DNA of 64,000 bases from Candidatus Accumulibacter aalborgensis (GTDB taxonomy: Bacteria; Pseudomonadota; Gammaproteobacteria; Burkholderiales; Rhodocyclaceae): NCBI RefSeq assembly GCF_900089955.1, contig NZ_FLQX01000134.1:1-64000 (forward strand), written 5' to 3'. Positions 11,201-18,326 of this stretch are shown one piece after another. Under the pieces are notes generated by a model. It ran no database searches. It was not told the DNA's origin and worked only from the letters and a program-made list of their open reading frames with translations. Made by a program: the position numbers and the translations under genes. Positions within the stretch are counted from its first letter, which is position 1, and the number at the start of each line of letters is the position of its first letter.

Positions 11201-12473
11201 GCGAGGCGAGCAACTCGCCGTGCGCATGCTCGACCAGGGGATGCGGCTCGAGCGCGGCACGCTGCTCGTGCAATTGGCTGGCGAAACTGCCGCTGATCTG
11301 CGCGTGATCCTCAAACAGTTGTCTTTCGAGAGCGTGTTGCAGCCGATGCCACGCGCGTTGCTGCTCGATCCGGGAATCGACGCCGCCAGCCTGACCGGCA
11401 AACCGGGACGCGTCGAGGCCAGCGGCGAGCTTCACGCAGGACAGGTCGATGGTTTTCTGACCGTGACGGCCGATCGCCTGGGCGTCATGCAGCGACCAGA
11501 TCAATGGCTGCTTGTTTCCGGCGATGGGAAAATCAAACTCGGCGAGCGCGTGCTCGATGTCGTCGGCAGCTTCAAGCTCGACGCTGCTTACTGGGAGATT
11601 GCGCGCGCCGGGACGCCGCAACTATCCGACGATGTGGTCATCAAGCGGCAGGGGGCCGGCCAGGTGAAGCCTTCGGCACCGGCGCGCCTGCTGTCGGTGA
11701 ACCTCGACGCCGACCTGGGCCGCAACTTCCACTTTCGCGGTGCGGGCGTCGAAAGCCGCCTCGTCGGCGCCGTCAAACTGCGTTCGGAGGGCGCCGGATT
11801 GCCGCGCGCCACCGGCACCATCCGCACCAGGGATGGTCGTTTCGACGCCTACGGCCAGAAGCTCGAGATCGAGCGCGGCATCCTCAACTTTCAGGGACTG
11901 ATCGACAACCCCGGCCTCAACATCCGCGCCATTCGCCCCAACCTGCCGGTCGAGGCCGGAGTCGAGGTGACCGGGACCGCCAAACGGCCGCTCGTCCGGC
12001 TGATCTCCGACCCGGAGGTGCCTGATGCCGAGAAGCTCTCCTGGCTGGTGCTCGGACACGGGCCCGACAAGCAGGGGGGCAAGGATGCCTCGGTGCTGCT
12101 GGCCGCCGCGCAGACGATCCTGGGCGGCCAGGACGGCGGCCCGCTGAAGGCCATCCAGCGCAGTCTCGGCATCGACGAATTCGGCATCAGTACGGGCACG
12201 CTCGACGGCTCGGGCCGCTGGCAGACCAGCCGTATCGCCAGCACGGCCGGCTTTGGCGCCAGCGACACGACCACCGGCCAGATCGTGAGCGTCGGCAAGC
12301 GGTTGGCGTCGAATGTCGTGCTCAGTTACGACCACTCGCTCAGCGCGACCAGCAGCGTCGTCAAGCTGACCGTCGATCTGAGCCGCAATTTTTCCCTGGT
12401 CGGTCGCGCCGGAACCGACACCGGGCTCGACCTGCTGTGGAATTACCGTTTCGGGCGCGAGTCGAGCAAATGA
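8280..12473 (+). CDS. tamB: TamB, inner-membrane-anchored AsmA/DUF490 translocation subunit
   Basis: A 1397-aa protein starting at a TTG that overlaps the tamA stop. A basic N-terminus is followed by one transmembrane helix (about residues 35-55), then a very long beta-rich periplasmic stretch, then the conserved DUF490/TamB C-terminal domain (about 1000-1397; includes GIDEFGISTGTLDGSGRWQT and a terminal barrel-like YRFGRESSK). A low-complexity Gly/Lys/Asp linker made of 12-bp DNA repeats sits near residues 258-296 and is not typical of TamB. Part of the 3' end is duplicated downstream at 13196-13517. Confidence 0.93.
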   Translation: MNHDANRGAGEEPAAADQEAAVPRRQRRRWPWLAGSGTLLLALAGVGWLLGSAAGLRLACQMIERLAAGQLSIVAPAGALGRSFSVASVHWRSETLDVQVQDLQFDWRPAELLHGRFAVSRIAAASLRLANVASSEPLLLPDSLRLPLAIEVEQLAVGRIEVGDHAYPEGKAVLIAEALAARLSSDGTLHRLPELQVRVAGLAVVGEASLAADRPFALQAKAGIEGEAGGRQLAFDLSADGRLEEFVVLGSARPLVARSGQEGGQGSSKQGDQGSGKDAGKDAGKDAGKDAGKDFAGEDFSGELSARISPFASQPVREAVASLSAIDPAAWISGAPQAALDVRVDLQPLGDAGTDLGGRLRVVNRLPGAIDRQRVPLDSLVAGLRLSAGELRLDDLDARLSGGGRLQGSGTLRDDELALRVTVGALDASALYSGLRRTQLAGPLRATLGLHSQSLAAELRDPHFAIQGKLVIDPAEVVVDTLRLDAGDAQLAASGKIALLDAGKFALRGSLKNFDPSRFAKLPAARLNADFDAQGSSHPQLALGLRFQLRDSHFGKESLAGRGEIDLAGQRLRQADVELAVAGNRLSAKGAFGAPGDLLTVSIAAPKLDPLGVAGDLNGRLVLGGSLRTPEVSADLHSLRLAVAGRGQIRGLDLEARLGDGRQGTLSGKLRVAGVDLPSGESALRDLVFDADGVRSAHRLRGQLSLPGKRDLHLLLDGGFSSPPAAMSWAGTLSELTLSSATDQSRPFLRLLAAMPLQATAGSISAGPAQFAGAGWTAKLERVHYEQERWQTAGSVRGLPLAATLAEFPEWFSGFAAAVKSNGEPLRLNAEWELGAGSAGPAAPAPQAAQAVRSALPTGRLRLWRESGDLVVGALPLGMEEGVLSLQVGAGRVEAQLRLRGKRLGEVDGELSAASSAAALIDRLAPWRGKLRLTVPDLAWAGPLIGDGWQLGGRLSGDLGVSGTPAQPRLSGEWRGEQLAVRMLDQGMRLERGTLLVQLAGETAADLRVILKQLSFESVLQPMPRALLLDPGIDAASLTGKPGRVEASGELHAGQVDGFLTVTADRLGVMQRPDQWLLVSGDGKIKLGERVLDVVGSFKLDAAYWEIARAGTPQLSDDVVIKRQGAGQVKPSAPARLLSVNLDADLGRNFHFRGAGVESRLVGAVKLRSEGAGLPRATGTIRTRDGRFDAYGQKLEIERGILNFQGLIDNPGLNIRAIRPNLPVEAGVEVTGTAKRPLVRLISDPEVPDAEKLSWLVLGHGPDKQGGKDASVLLAAAQTILGGQDGGPLKAIQRSLGIDEFGISTGTLDGSGRWQTSRIASTAGFGASDTTTGQIVSVGKRLASNVVLSYDHSLSATSSVVKLTVDLSRNFSLVGRAGTDTGLDLLWNYRFGRESSK
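9105..9158 (+). repeat. 12-bp tandem repeat inside tamB (about 4.5 units)
   Basis: The unit GGCAAGGATGCA (first unit with T at the last base) is repeated head to tail and encodes GKDAGKDAG-type sequence. The unit length is a multiple of three, so changes in copy number would lengthen or shorten the TamB linker without a frameshift. Confidence 0.9.
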
Positions 12474-12536
12474 CGGCGAGCACGCGAGGGGCCTCACGCG
12501 CGGTCGTGGCGCGACCTTCAACCCCGAAGACGGCTT

Positions 12537-12677
12537 CTAGTCGTCCGGGTCAAAGATGGCGTTCAAGTCGCGCGCACTGTGAAGTACGCGGACGATCTCG
12601 ATGCCCTCGGAGATTTGCTGGTAAAAGATGATGTACCGGCCTGCAGGGAAGCTTCGTAAACCGGTTTCAATTTCGTT
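12537..12677 (-). pseudogene. ParE-type toxin remnant (C-terminal part only)
   Basis: Minus strand, in a different frame from the upstream antitoxin: NEIETGLRSFPAGRYIIFYQ and on to VLHSARDLNAIFDPDD-stop. This is the conserved C-terminal half of a ParE/RelE-superfamily toxin. The first ~50 residues, including the expected start, are missing. The antitoxin frame runs straight into this sequence out of frame, so an internal deletion has fused the two genes. Confidence 0.8.
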
Positions 12678-12931
12678 ACGCGCGCGGATCTTCTCTTGCG
12701 GCCTTCGCCCTTGATTTCATCGGGATCCCACGGTGTTGGCTCGCCGCTGTCGAGGCCGTCGCGAATATCCTGGCGCGTTTGTTCGAGCTTGGCCGCCCGA
12801 ACCCGGTCTTGTTCGTCCATGAGGAGCAACGCCTCGCGCACAACCTCACTTGCAGAGGTGTAGAGGCCGGACGCCATCTTTCTCTGGACCATTTCCTCAA
12901 GCTGAGGGGTAAGATTGACGTTCATCGTCAT
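12563..12931 (-). CDS. parD: ParD-family antitoxin with out-of-frame tail
   Basis: Residues 1-83 read as a normal ParD/CC2985-type ribbon-helix-helix antitoxin (MTMNVNLTPQLEEMVQRK, then SASEVVREALLLMDEQDR). The DNA-binding strand is at the N-terminus and a toxin-binding helix follows. The remaining ~40 residues are parE sequence read in the wrong frame after the deletion, so the protein is about 122 aa instead of ~85. The start at 12931 has AAGAGG upstream; the ATG at 12925 is an alternative. With its toxin destroyed the gene may still repress its own promoter. It points toward tamB and lies between the true tamB end and the duplicated piece. Confidence 0.85.
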   Translation of the reverse strand: MTMNVNLTPQLEEMVQRKMASGLYTSASEVVREALLLMDEQDRVRAAKLEQTRQDIRDGLDSGEPTPWDPDEIKGEGRKRRSARVTKLKPVYEASLQAGTSSFTSKSPRASRSSAYFTVRAT

Positions 12932-13195
12932 GGCGCCTCTTGTCGGTCGTGATGATGTCGGACCATAGCACAATGGTCATAAACCGGCAAAGCCTGACAA
13001 TACGTCGCCGATGGAGGGTGGCTTTACCCCTGTGCACTGCGGGGTCACATCGTTGCCCCTGATTATTACTCGTCATATCACGAATGAAAAAATAGTGGTA
13101 TTTCATGAATTGCAAAGGACGCGAGCGCCTTGCTATCCGGTTGTGCGCGGATTCGCCCGGAACGTTGCCGGCGTGCGTAGCGAGCATCGTCCAGA

Positions 13196-13517
13196 TCGTG
13201 CGCGCCGGTACGCCGCAACTGTCCGGCGATGTGGTGATCAACCGTCAGGGGGCGGCCAGGACGGCGGCCCGCTGAAGGCCATCCAGCGCAGTCTCGGCAT
13301 CGACGAATTCGGCATCAGTACGGGCACGCTCGACGGAGCAGGCCGCTGGCAGACCAGCCGTATCGCCAGCACTGCCGGCTTTGGTGCCAGTGAAACGACC
13401 ACCGGCCAGATCGTGAGCGTGGGCAAGCGGCTGGCGTCGAATGTCGTGCTCAGTTACGACCACTCGCTCAGCGCGACCAGCAGCGTCGTCAAGCTGACCG
13501 TCGATCTGATCCGCTGA
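13196..13517 (+). pseudogene. Partial, internally deleted copy of the tamB 3' end
   Basis: Positions 13250-13514 align without gaps to tamB 12122-12386 with about ten base differences. Positions 13196-13252 align to tamB 11599-11655 with more differences. The 469 bp between those two tamB segments are missing, and the join lies in a short shared GG-rich sequence (GGG[G]C-GGCCAGG). The copy ends in TGA at 13515 and lacks the last ~28 codons of tamB. It has no start or upstream domains, so it cannot make TamB. Confidence 0.92.
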
Positions 13518-13892
13518 GGAGAAAGTGACCTCGCCGGCCCTCGCTACCGGCGCCAGTACAGGTTCGAAGCTGCCGCCCAGCGCCAAGCGCTGGTTTGACC
13601 CTGCGCCACTGCTCCGACTGCATTCGCAGCGCCACTCGCCGCGCTTGGTGGAGCGTAATCTCCTGTTCCCGCACGGTGCGCAGAGCGCCCGAGCTGATCT
13701 GGTAGCGCCGGTTGGCGAGTTCCGGCGTACGCTCGTTGCCGTGCACGGCGCGGGTGAGGAGCTCTCCGCGCTTGGCCGCAGTCGTGCCGGTCGCCAGTGT
13801 GCCCTCAACCTCGCCAAACACGCGGATGCCGACCCTTCCGTTTGGCCGACAATCCGGGTAGACTAATATCTAGTCCACAAGAGGGGCGCAGA
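13518..13892. other. Unassigned stretch between the tamB copy and the Phd antitoxin
   Basis: No gene is recognised. A minus-strand reading frame (13489-13821, with segments such as KRGELLTRAVHGNERTPELA) looks protein-like but matches no family I know and runs into the antisense of the tamB copy, so it may be a decayed gene fragment. The last ~40 bases should hold the promoter of the Phd/PIN pair. Confidence 0.35.
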
Positions 13893-14135
13893 ATGCAATC
13901 CGTCAACGTCCATGAGGCTAAGACGCATTTGTCCAAACTGCTGGAGCAGGTCCAGAAAGGTGAGGAAATCGTGATTGCCAGGGCCGGTATGCCGATCGCC
14001 AGGTTGATTGCCTATCAGCCTGGCGTCCGGAAGATTGCTCCGCCGGGAGCCATGGCCGGGGAAATCTGGATTGGCGAGGATTTCGATCATCCTCTGGATG
14101 AGCAATTTGACTGCCTTCAGCAATCCGGTCCATGA
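13893..14135 (+). CDS. Phd/YefM-family antitoxin
   Basis: An 80-aa protein beginning MQSVNVHEAKTHLSKLLEQV, the characteristic Phd/YefM N-terminal DNA-binding fold, followed by IARAGMPIARL and a short acidic toxin-binding tail. GAGGGG precedes the ATG at 13893; longer readings would extend into unrelated sequence. The toxin gene starts inside its stop (ATGA), the usual coupling of type II antitoxin-toxin pairs. It should bind its own promoter and neutralise the PIN toxin. Confidence 0.92.
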   Translation: MQSVNVHEAKTHLSKLLEQVQKGEEIVIARAGMPIARLIAYQPGVRKIAPPGAMAGEIWIGEDFDHPLDEQFDCLQQSGP

Positions 14136-14521
14136 AACTCCTGCTCGACACCCATCTCATCCTGTGGTGGGAGGCAGGCCATCCCGCCCTGCCGGGACAG
14201 GCGCGCGAAATGATTGAAAGCAACGACAAAGGGGTGTTCGTCAGCCGCGCCTCCTTGTGGGAAATGGCCATCAAGCTGTCGCTAGGCCGCTTGCGCCTGG
14301 ACCTGGACAAGTTCGTCGGTAACATCGAGGCTCAGGGCTTCCAGTGGCTGGATATCACCAACCCGCATCTGCTCGCGGTCGCCACACTCCCGATCCACGA
14401 CGACCACAAAGACCCTTTCGACCGGCTACTGGTTGCGCAAAGCCTCACCGAGCCGCTCATCCTGCTGACCGCGGACGCCAAGCTCGCGAGATACGGCGCG
14501 ACGGTCAGGATGGTGACCTGA
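14132..14521 (+). CDS. PIN-domain (VapC-type) ribonuclease toxin
   Basis: A 129-aa PIN-domain protein. The acidic residues expected to hold Mg2+ are visible: D6 in MKLLLDTHLILWW, the Glu in SLWEMAIK, the Asp pair in HKDPFDRLLVAQ, and the Asp in LLTADAKLARYG. Type II toxins of this class cleave RNA until bound by the antitoxin, here the overlapping Phd-type gene. All active-site residues are present, so the pair appears functional, unlike the ParDE remnant 1.2 kb away. Confidence 0.92.
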   Translation: MKLLLDTHLILWWEAGHPALPGQAREMIESNDKGVFVSRASLWEMAIKLSLGRLRLDLDKFVGNIEAQGFQWLDITNPHLLAVATLPIHDDHKDPFDRLLVAQSLTEPLILLTADAKLARYGATVRMVT

Positions 14522-14673
14522 GGGGTCTTCCAGTCAAGGGGTCAAGTAAGCTCGGCGCCTTCCTCACGATCTCGGTCGGCATCCTCATAGCGGTACTGAA
14601 GGCGTTCTGAGGCATGGGCGCCGCGTTCTAAACTGAGCGTCTACCGAAAACACGCTGTTCTCCTTGTTCTGCC

Positions 14674-14693
14674 AAAAGGCGCCCCGAGGGCGC
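14674..14693 (-). terminator. Hairpin with T-run after the MacB-type permease gene
   Basis: GCGCCC-CGA-GGGCGC stem, followed on the minus strand by TTTT, about 20-40 nt after the permease stop at 14715. It is short but shaped like an intrinsic terminator. Confidence 0.5.
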
Positions 14694-14714
14694 TCCTGAT
14701 CAATTCGGTTTCAT

Positions 14715-15920
14715 TCATTCCGCGCGCAGCGCGTCGACCGCGTCCAGTCGTGCCGCACGCCTGGCTGGCAGCACACCGGCGAGCAGGCCGATGAGCACGG
14801 CGATGCCCTCGGCCAGGAGAACGAAACTGATTGGCGTGTGCACCGGCAGCGCCGGCACCAGCAGGTGAATCCCCTGCGCCAGGCCCATTCCGAGCAACAG
14901 GCCCAACACTCCGCCGAGCGCCGAGAGGGCGATGGCCTCGCCGAGGAACAGTCCGAGGATCGTTCGCCGCGGTGCGCCGAGTGCGACCAAAAGGCCGATT
15001 TCACCGGTGCGCTCGGTGACCGCGATGGTCATTATGGTGACGATGCCGACGCCGCCGACGAGCAGCGAAATGCTGCCCAGCGCGCCCACCGCCATGGTCA
15101 GCACGTCGAGAATGTTCGACAGAGTGCGCAGCATGTCTTCCTGTGTCGTGATCGTGAAATCCTCGCGGCCATGGCGCGCTTTGAGCGTCGCCACGACGCG
15201 CGCGCCGACTGCGGCGGCCGGTACCCCTTCCTCGTACGAGAGGTCGATCTTCATGATCCCGTCGCGGTTGTAGAGTTCGAGCGCGCGCGCCGTCGGGATG
15301 TAGGCGGCGTCGTCGAGGTCGATGCCGAGAAACTGCCCCTTCGCTTCGAGAACGCCGATGACGCGAAACTGCAGGCTGCCGACGCGCACCCGCGCGCCCA
15401 GCGGATTCTCGGCGCCGAACAGTTCTTCCTTGAGTTTGGCGCCGAGAACGATGAATGCGCGCGCGTTGTCGGCGTCCTCGGCGGGCAGGAACTGGCCGCT
15501 GCGCACCTTGATGCTGAACACCTTGAGCATCTCGGCACTGACCCCGTTGACGGTGGTGCGCCGCAGGCGGCCATTGGCGGTGATCTCGGTGTTGCCCCAG
15601 ACCGTGGCGGTCATGCCGGTGATATGCGGCAGATGCTCGAGCGCGCGCGCGTCGTCGAGCGTCAGCGGCCGAACCGAGGTCGGGATGCCAGTCGGCGAGT
15701 GGCCCGATGTCTTGGTCTTGCCCGGCGCGACGCTGATCACATTGGTGCCGAACTGCGTGAACTCGGCGAGCACGAAGCGGTGGATGCCTTCGCCAATCGA
15801 GGTCAGCAGGATCACCGCCGCGATGCCTACGGCGATGCCAAGCAGCGTCAGGAAGCTGCGCAGCCGGTGCGCGGTGATCGCACGCAGCGCCAACCGCAGA
15901 GAGTCGCGCGGGCGGATCAT
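14715..15920 (-). CDS. MacB/FtsX-type ABC transporter permease without its ATPase
   Basis: A 401-aa inner-membrane protein. One N-terminal transmembrane helix (RLRSFLTLLGIAVGIAAVIL, about residues 19-38) is followed by a MacB-type periplasmic domain (about 50-270) and three C-terminal FtsX helices (about 280-390, with VTERTGEIGLLVALGAPRRT). It ends with the typical RRAARLDAVDALRAE. The ATG at 15920 was chosen because the sequence before it is not permease-like. These permeases work with a MacB-type ATPase and usually a MacA-type adaptor. Neither lies on either side here, so it is an orphan that may use a partner encoded elsewhere. Confidence 0.88.
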   Translation of the reverse strand: MIRPRDSLRLALRAITAHRLRSFLTLLGIAVGIAAVILLTSIGEGIHRFVLAEFTQFGTNVISVAPGKTKTSGHSPTGIPTSVRPLTLDDARALEHLPHITGMTATVWGNTEITANGRLRRTTVNGVSAEMLKVFSIKVRSGQFLPAEDADNARAFIVLGAKLKEELFGAENPLGARVRVGSLQFRVIGVLEAKGQFLGIDLDDAAYIPTARALELYNRDGIMKIDLSYEEGVPAAAVGARVVATLKARHGREDFTITTQEDMLRTLSNILDVLTMAVGALGSISLLVGGVGIVTIMTIAVTERTGEIGLLVALGAPRRTILGLFLGEAIALSALGGVLGLLLGMGLAQGIHLLVPALPVHTPISFVLLAEGIAVLIGLLAGVLPARRAARLDAVDALRAE

Positions 15921-16097
15921 ACCGGCTTTGTCAAAGGTGCTTGCATGGGGGCACATGATGTCACGTTTTGGCGCTTCGCCACTTGCTCGTGGCGCCGTTA
16001 GGTGTAACCTCCAGTTTGGGCTGAGCCAATGGCTGCACGCGATGTGGCAGGTAGTCGGTATGTGCCGAACACGACCAATCTTTAGGAGGAGTTGTTC

Positions 16098-16644
16098 ATG
16101 GCTGGTCTGAAAGCACATTACTCAGCCCGCGACATCGAGGCGCGAATACTGGCGGCCGTCCGTGCGGCTGGTTTGAGTCCCGAGCAACGCCTGTGGTCCG
16201 AGGCGCTGGGGTCACCGGACCATTTCCACACGGGCGGATTCCGTGCTTCGCTCGAATTGCTGGAACTGGCGCAGATTGGGGCCGAGGTTCTACGCGGAGA
16301 TCTATCGGGTCCTCAAGTTGGACGGTCGGTTCGCCTTCCAGGATATGGTCGCTGGGGAAGCGGCTGCCTCCTATTTTCCCCTTCCCTGGGCCACAGACAC
16401 TGCCGACAGCTTCCTTGTTTCTGCCGACGAGCTGCGCTCGGTTCTCGGCGAGAGTGGCTTCATTGCTGAAGTGTTTGAAGATACCAGCGACGCGCATTGG
16501 ACCATGACTCCCGTATACGCGGCACCGAGTCCGCTGACCTTGGCGGTGTTCGTCGACCATCTCGCGCAAAAAGCCGGGGACGCACGGCGTAGTCTTCAGG
16601 AAGGCCAGATCCGGCTTGTGAGGGGTGTCTTCCGGGCGAAATGA
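16098..16644 (+). pseudogene. SAM-dependent methyltransferase with internal deletion and frameshift
   Basis: A strong AGGAGGA ribosome site precedes the ATG at 16098. The N-terminal ~55 codons (LKAHYSARDIEARILAAVRA through FHTGGFRASLELLELAQIG) look like the lead helices of a UbiE/ArsM-type methyltransferase. The expected SAM-binding glycine motifs are absent. The reading then continues in another frame from about 16285 with AEIYRVLKLDGRFAFQDMV, the strand after the SAM pocket, and on to a natural C-terminus at 16644. The core was deleted with a frame change, so no active enzyme is possible. Confidence 0.8.
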
Positions 16645-16722
16645 GCCATTGCGCGACGGGCACTCCCGGCGCGGTTTTGGGCAATTGCGGCCAGAAACCG
16701 GGGCAACGATGAAAAGGGGCGA

Positions 16723-17670
16723 ATGATGAGGGCAGGCAATGGCGATTCGGTCGTTGATGGGCGGCGCGTGGCGCTGAAGACGATTGCCGCAGGCGGGCTC
16801 GCCTTGGCGGGAGGTGTTCTCGGCGCAGTACCGACGATCGCGGACAGCGGTCTGCTCAGGCGACGCATCCCGTCGTCCGGCGAACTGATTGCCGCGGTAG
16901 GGCTGGGCACTTACCACAGCTTCGACGTCGCGGATTCGGCCAGTCCCGCCCTCGAACAGGTGCTGGCGCGTTTCGTGGCGCTGGGCGGGCAGATGGTGGA
17001 TAGCTCGCCGATGTACGGGAACTCCGAGGAGGTAGTCGGTGATCTGGCGGCGAAGCTCGGCCTGCGCGACCGCTTGTTCCTGGCCACCAAGGTATGGACC
17101 CGAGGACACGCCGAAGGCATCCGGCAAATGGAGATGTCGTTCAGCCGGCTGCGGACGAAGCGCCTGGAACTGATGCAGGTGCATAACCTGGTCGACTGGC
17201 AGGTGCATCTGCCGACGCTGCGCGAATGGAAGCAGATGGGACGCATTCGCTATCTCGGCGTCACGCACTACCACGAGAGTGCCTACCGCGAACTCGAAGT
17301 GGTGCTGAAGGGCGAGAAACCTGATTTTGTGCAGATCAACTACAGCATGGCCGAACGCGACGCCGAAATGCGCCTGCTGCCACTGGCGCAGGATCTGGGG
17401 ATAGCGGTGATCATCAATCGGCCTTTTGCCAAGGCATCGCTGTTTTCGCAGGTGCGCGGCAAAGCGCTGCCCGCATGGGCGGCGGAATTCGACTGCGCAA
17501 GCTGGGCCCAGTTCTTCCTCAAGTTCATCCTGGCCGAGCCGGCGGTGACCTGTGTCATTCCGGCAACCGGCAAAGAGCACCATCTGGAAGACAACATCGC
17601 AGCAGGCCATGGCCGCTTGCCCGATGTGCGACAACGCGCGAGAATGGCTGCCACCTTGGCGCGGATCTGA
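16723..17670 (+). CDS. Aldo/keto reductase with Tat-like N-terminus
   Basis: A 315-aa protein. The N-terminus (DGRRVALKTIAAGGLALAGG) carries twin arginines before a hydrophobic stretch, suggesting Tat export of a folded oxidoreductase. The aldo/keto reductase tetrad is visible: Asp and Tyr in MVDSSPMYGNSEE, Lys in LATKVWTRG, His in QVHNLVDW. The barrel continues with IRYLGVTHYH, QINYSMAERDAE and the nucleotide-binding IPATGKEHHLEDN. It is a complete gene among damaged neighbours. The substrate cannot be deduced. Confidence 0.88.
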   Translation: MMRAGNGDSVVDGRRVALKTIAAGGLALAGGVLGAVPTIADSGLLRRRIPSSGELIAAVGLGTYHSFDVADSASPALEQVLARFVALGGQMVDSSPMYGNSEEVVGDLAAKLGLRDRLFLATKVWTRGHAEGIRQMEMSFSRLRTKRLELMQVHNLVDWQVHLPTLREWKQMGRIRYLGVTHYHESAYRELEVVLKGEKPDFVQINYSMAERDAEMRLLPLAQDLGIAVIINRPFAKASLFSQVRGKALPAWAAEFDCASWAQFFLKFILAEPAVTCVIPATGKEHHLEDNIAAGHGRLPDVRQRARMAATLARI

Positions 17671-17696
17671 GCGTCGTCCATTTCGTCCCGTTCCGC

Positions 17697-17875
17697 ATGC
17701 GTCCGACCTTCCACCCGCAGCTCGTGAATCCGCCGTTCGGCGACCCCGGGCTCTACGTCGACTTGCTGTTCGAGAAGCGGGCGCTGCTCTTCGATCTCGG
17801 CGACATCCGCGCGCTGCCGCCGGGCAAGCTGCTGCGCGCCAGCCATGTGTTCGTCTCGCCTACACCCATGGTCCA
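17697..17875 (+). pseudogene. MBL-fold hydrolase, N-terminal fragment
   Basis: From the ATG at 17697 the frame reads MRPTFHPQLVNPPFGDPGLY, then LLFEKRALLFDLGDIRALPP and LRASHVFVSPTPMVHRS. This matches the first ~60 residues of RNase Z-like metallo-beta-lactamase-fold hydrolases, whose next motif should be HTHMDH. Here that motif reads PTPMVH, so zinc-binding residues are lost, and unrelated transposase-like sequence follows at once. The gene was broken by an insertion or deletion. Confidence 0.75.
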
Positions 17876-17880
17876 CCGTA

Positions 17881-18270
17881 GTCCGTTCCAAACACAATCG
17901 CTGCCTCCCCGAGGGCGGCAAACTGTCGGCGAAAGTCCGCTCGGGCGAAGCGCTGGGCGTGATCGAAGTTCTCCTGCCCGCTGCGTCGAGTTGTCGGATG
18001 GCCAGGGCGGGGTCTGTTCAGGGTGACCTGCGTGATTGCCCAGGAGATCGGGGCACGCAAAGGGATCAAGCGCATTGAGTGGCGCTTGCTGACCAATCGA
18101 GAGGCCGACAGCCTCGAAGCGGTCGCAGAACTGATTGACTGGTATCGCGCGCGCTGGGAAATTGAAATACTTTTCAATATCCTCAAGAATGGCTGTCGGG
18201 CGGAAGCCCTGCAACTGGGGCATATCGACAAGATCGAACTGGCCTTGGCGTTTTACATTATGTTTGACGA
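17881..18270 (+). mobile_element. IS4-type DDE transposase remnant (C-terminal part)
   Basis: In two frames the plus strand encodes LPEGGKLSAKVRSGEALGVI, then (from about 18023) VIAQEIGARKGIKRIEWRLL, EAVAELIDWYRARWEIEIL and FNILKNGCRAEALQLG. YRxRWxIE around the third catalytic acidic residue is characteristic of IS4-group transposases. The N-terminal two thirds with the first two Asp residues are absent and there is a frameshift. No terminal inverted repeats were found. The remnant abuts the DUF1254 gene end. Confidence 0.8.
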
Positions 18271-18326
18271 GTTGCGGGCCGCTCCATGCGAAGCGACCCG
18301 CGCGTTTCACGATCGAACCAGCGCCA

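Noticed and set aside
16096-17634. 512-aa minus frame across the methyltransferase remnant and the aldo/keto reductase
   Set aside because: The reductase on the other strand has a full catalytic tetrad; the minus product has no motif.
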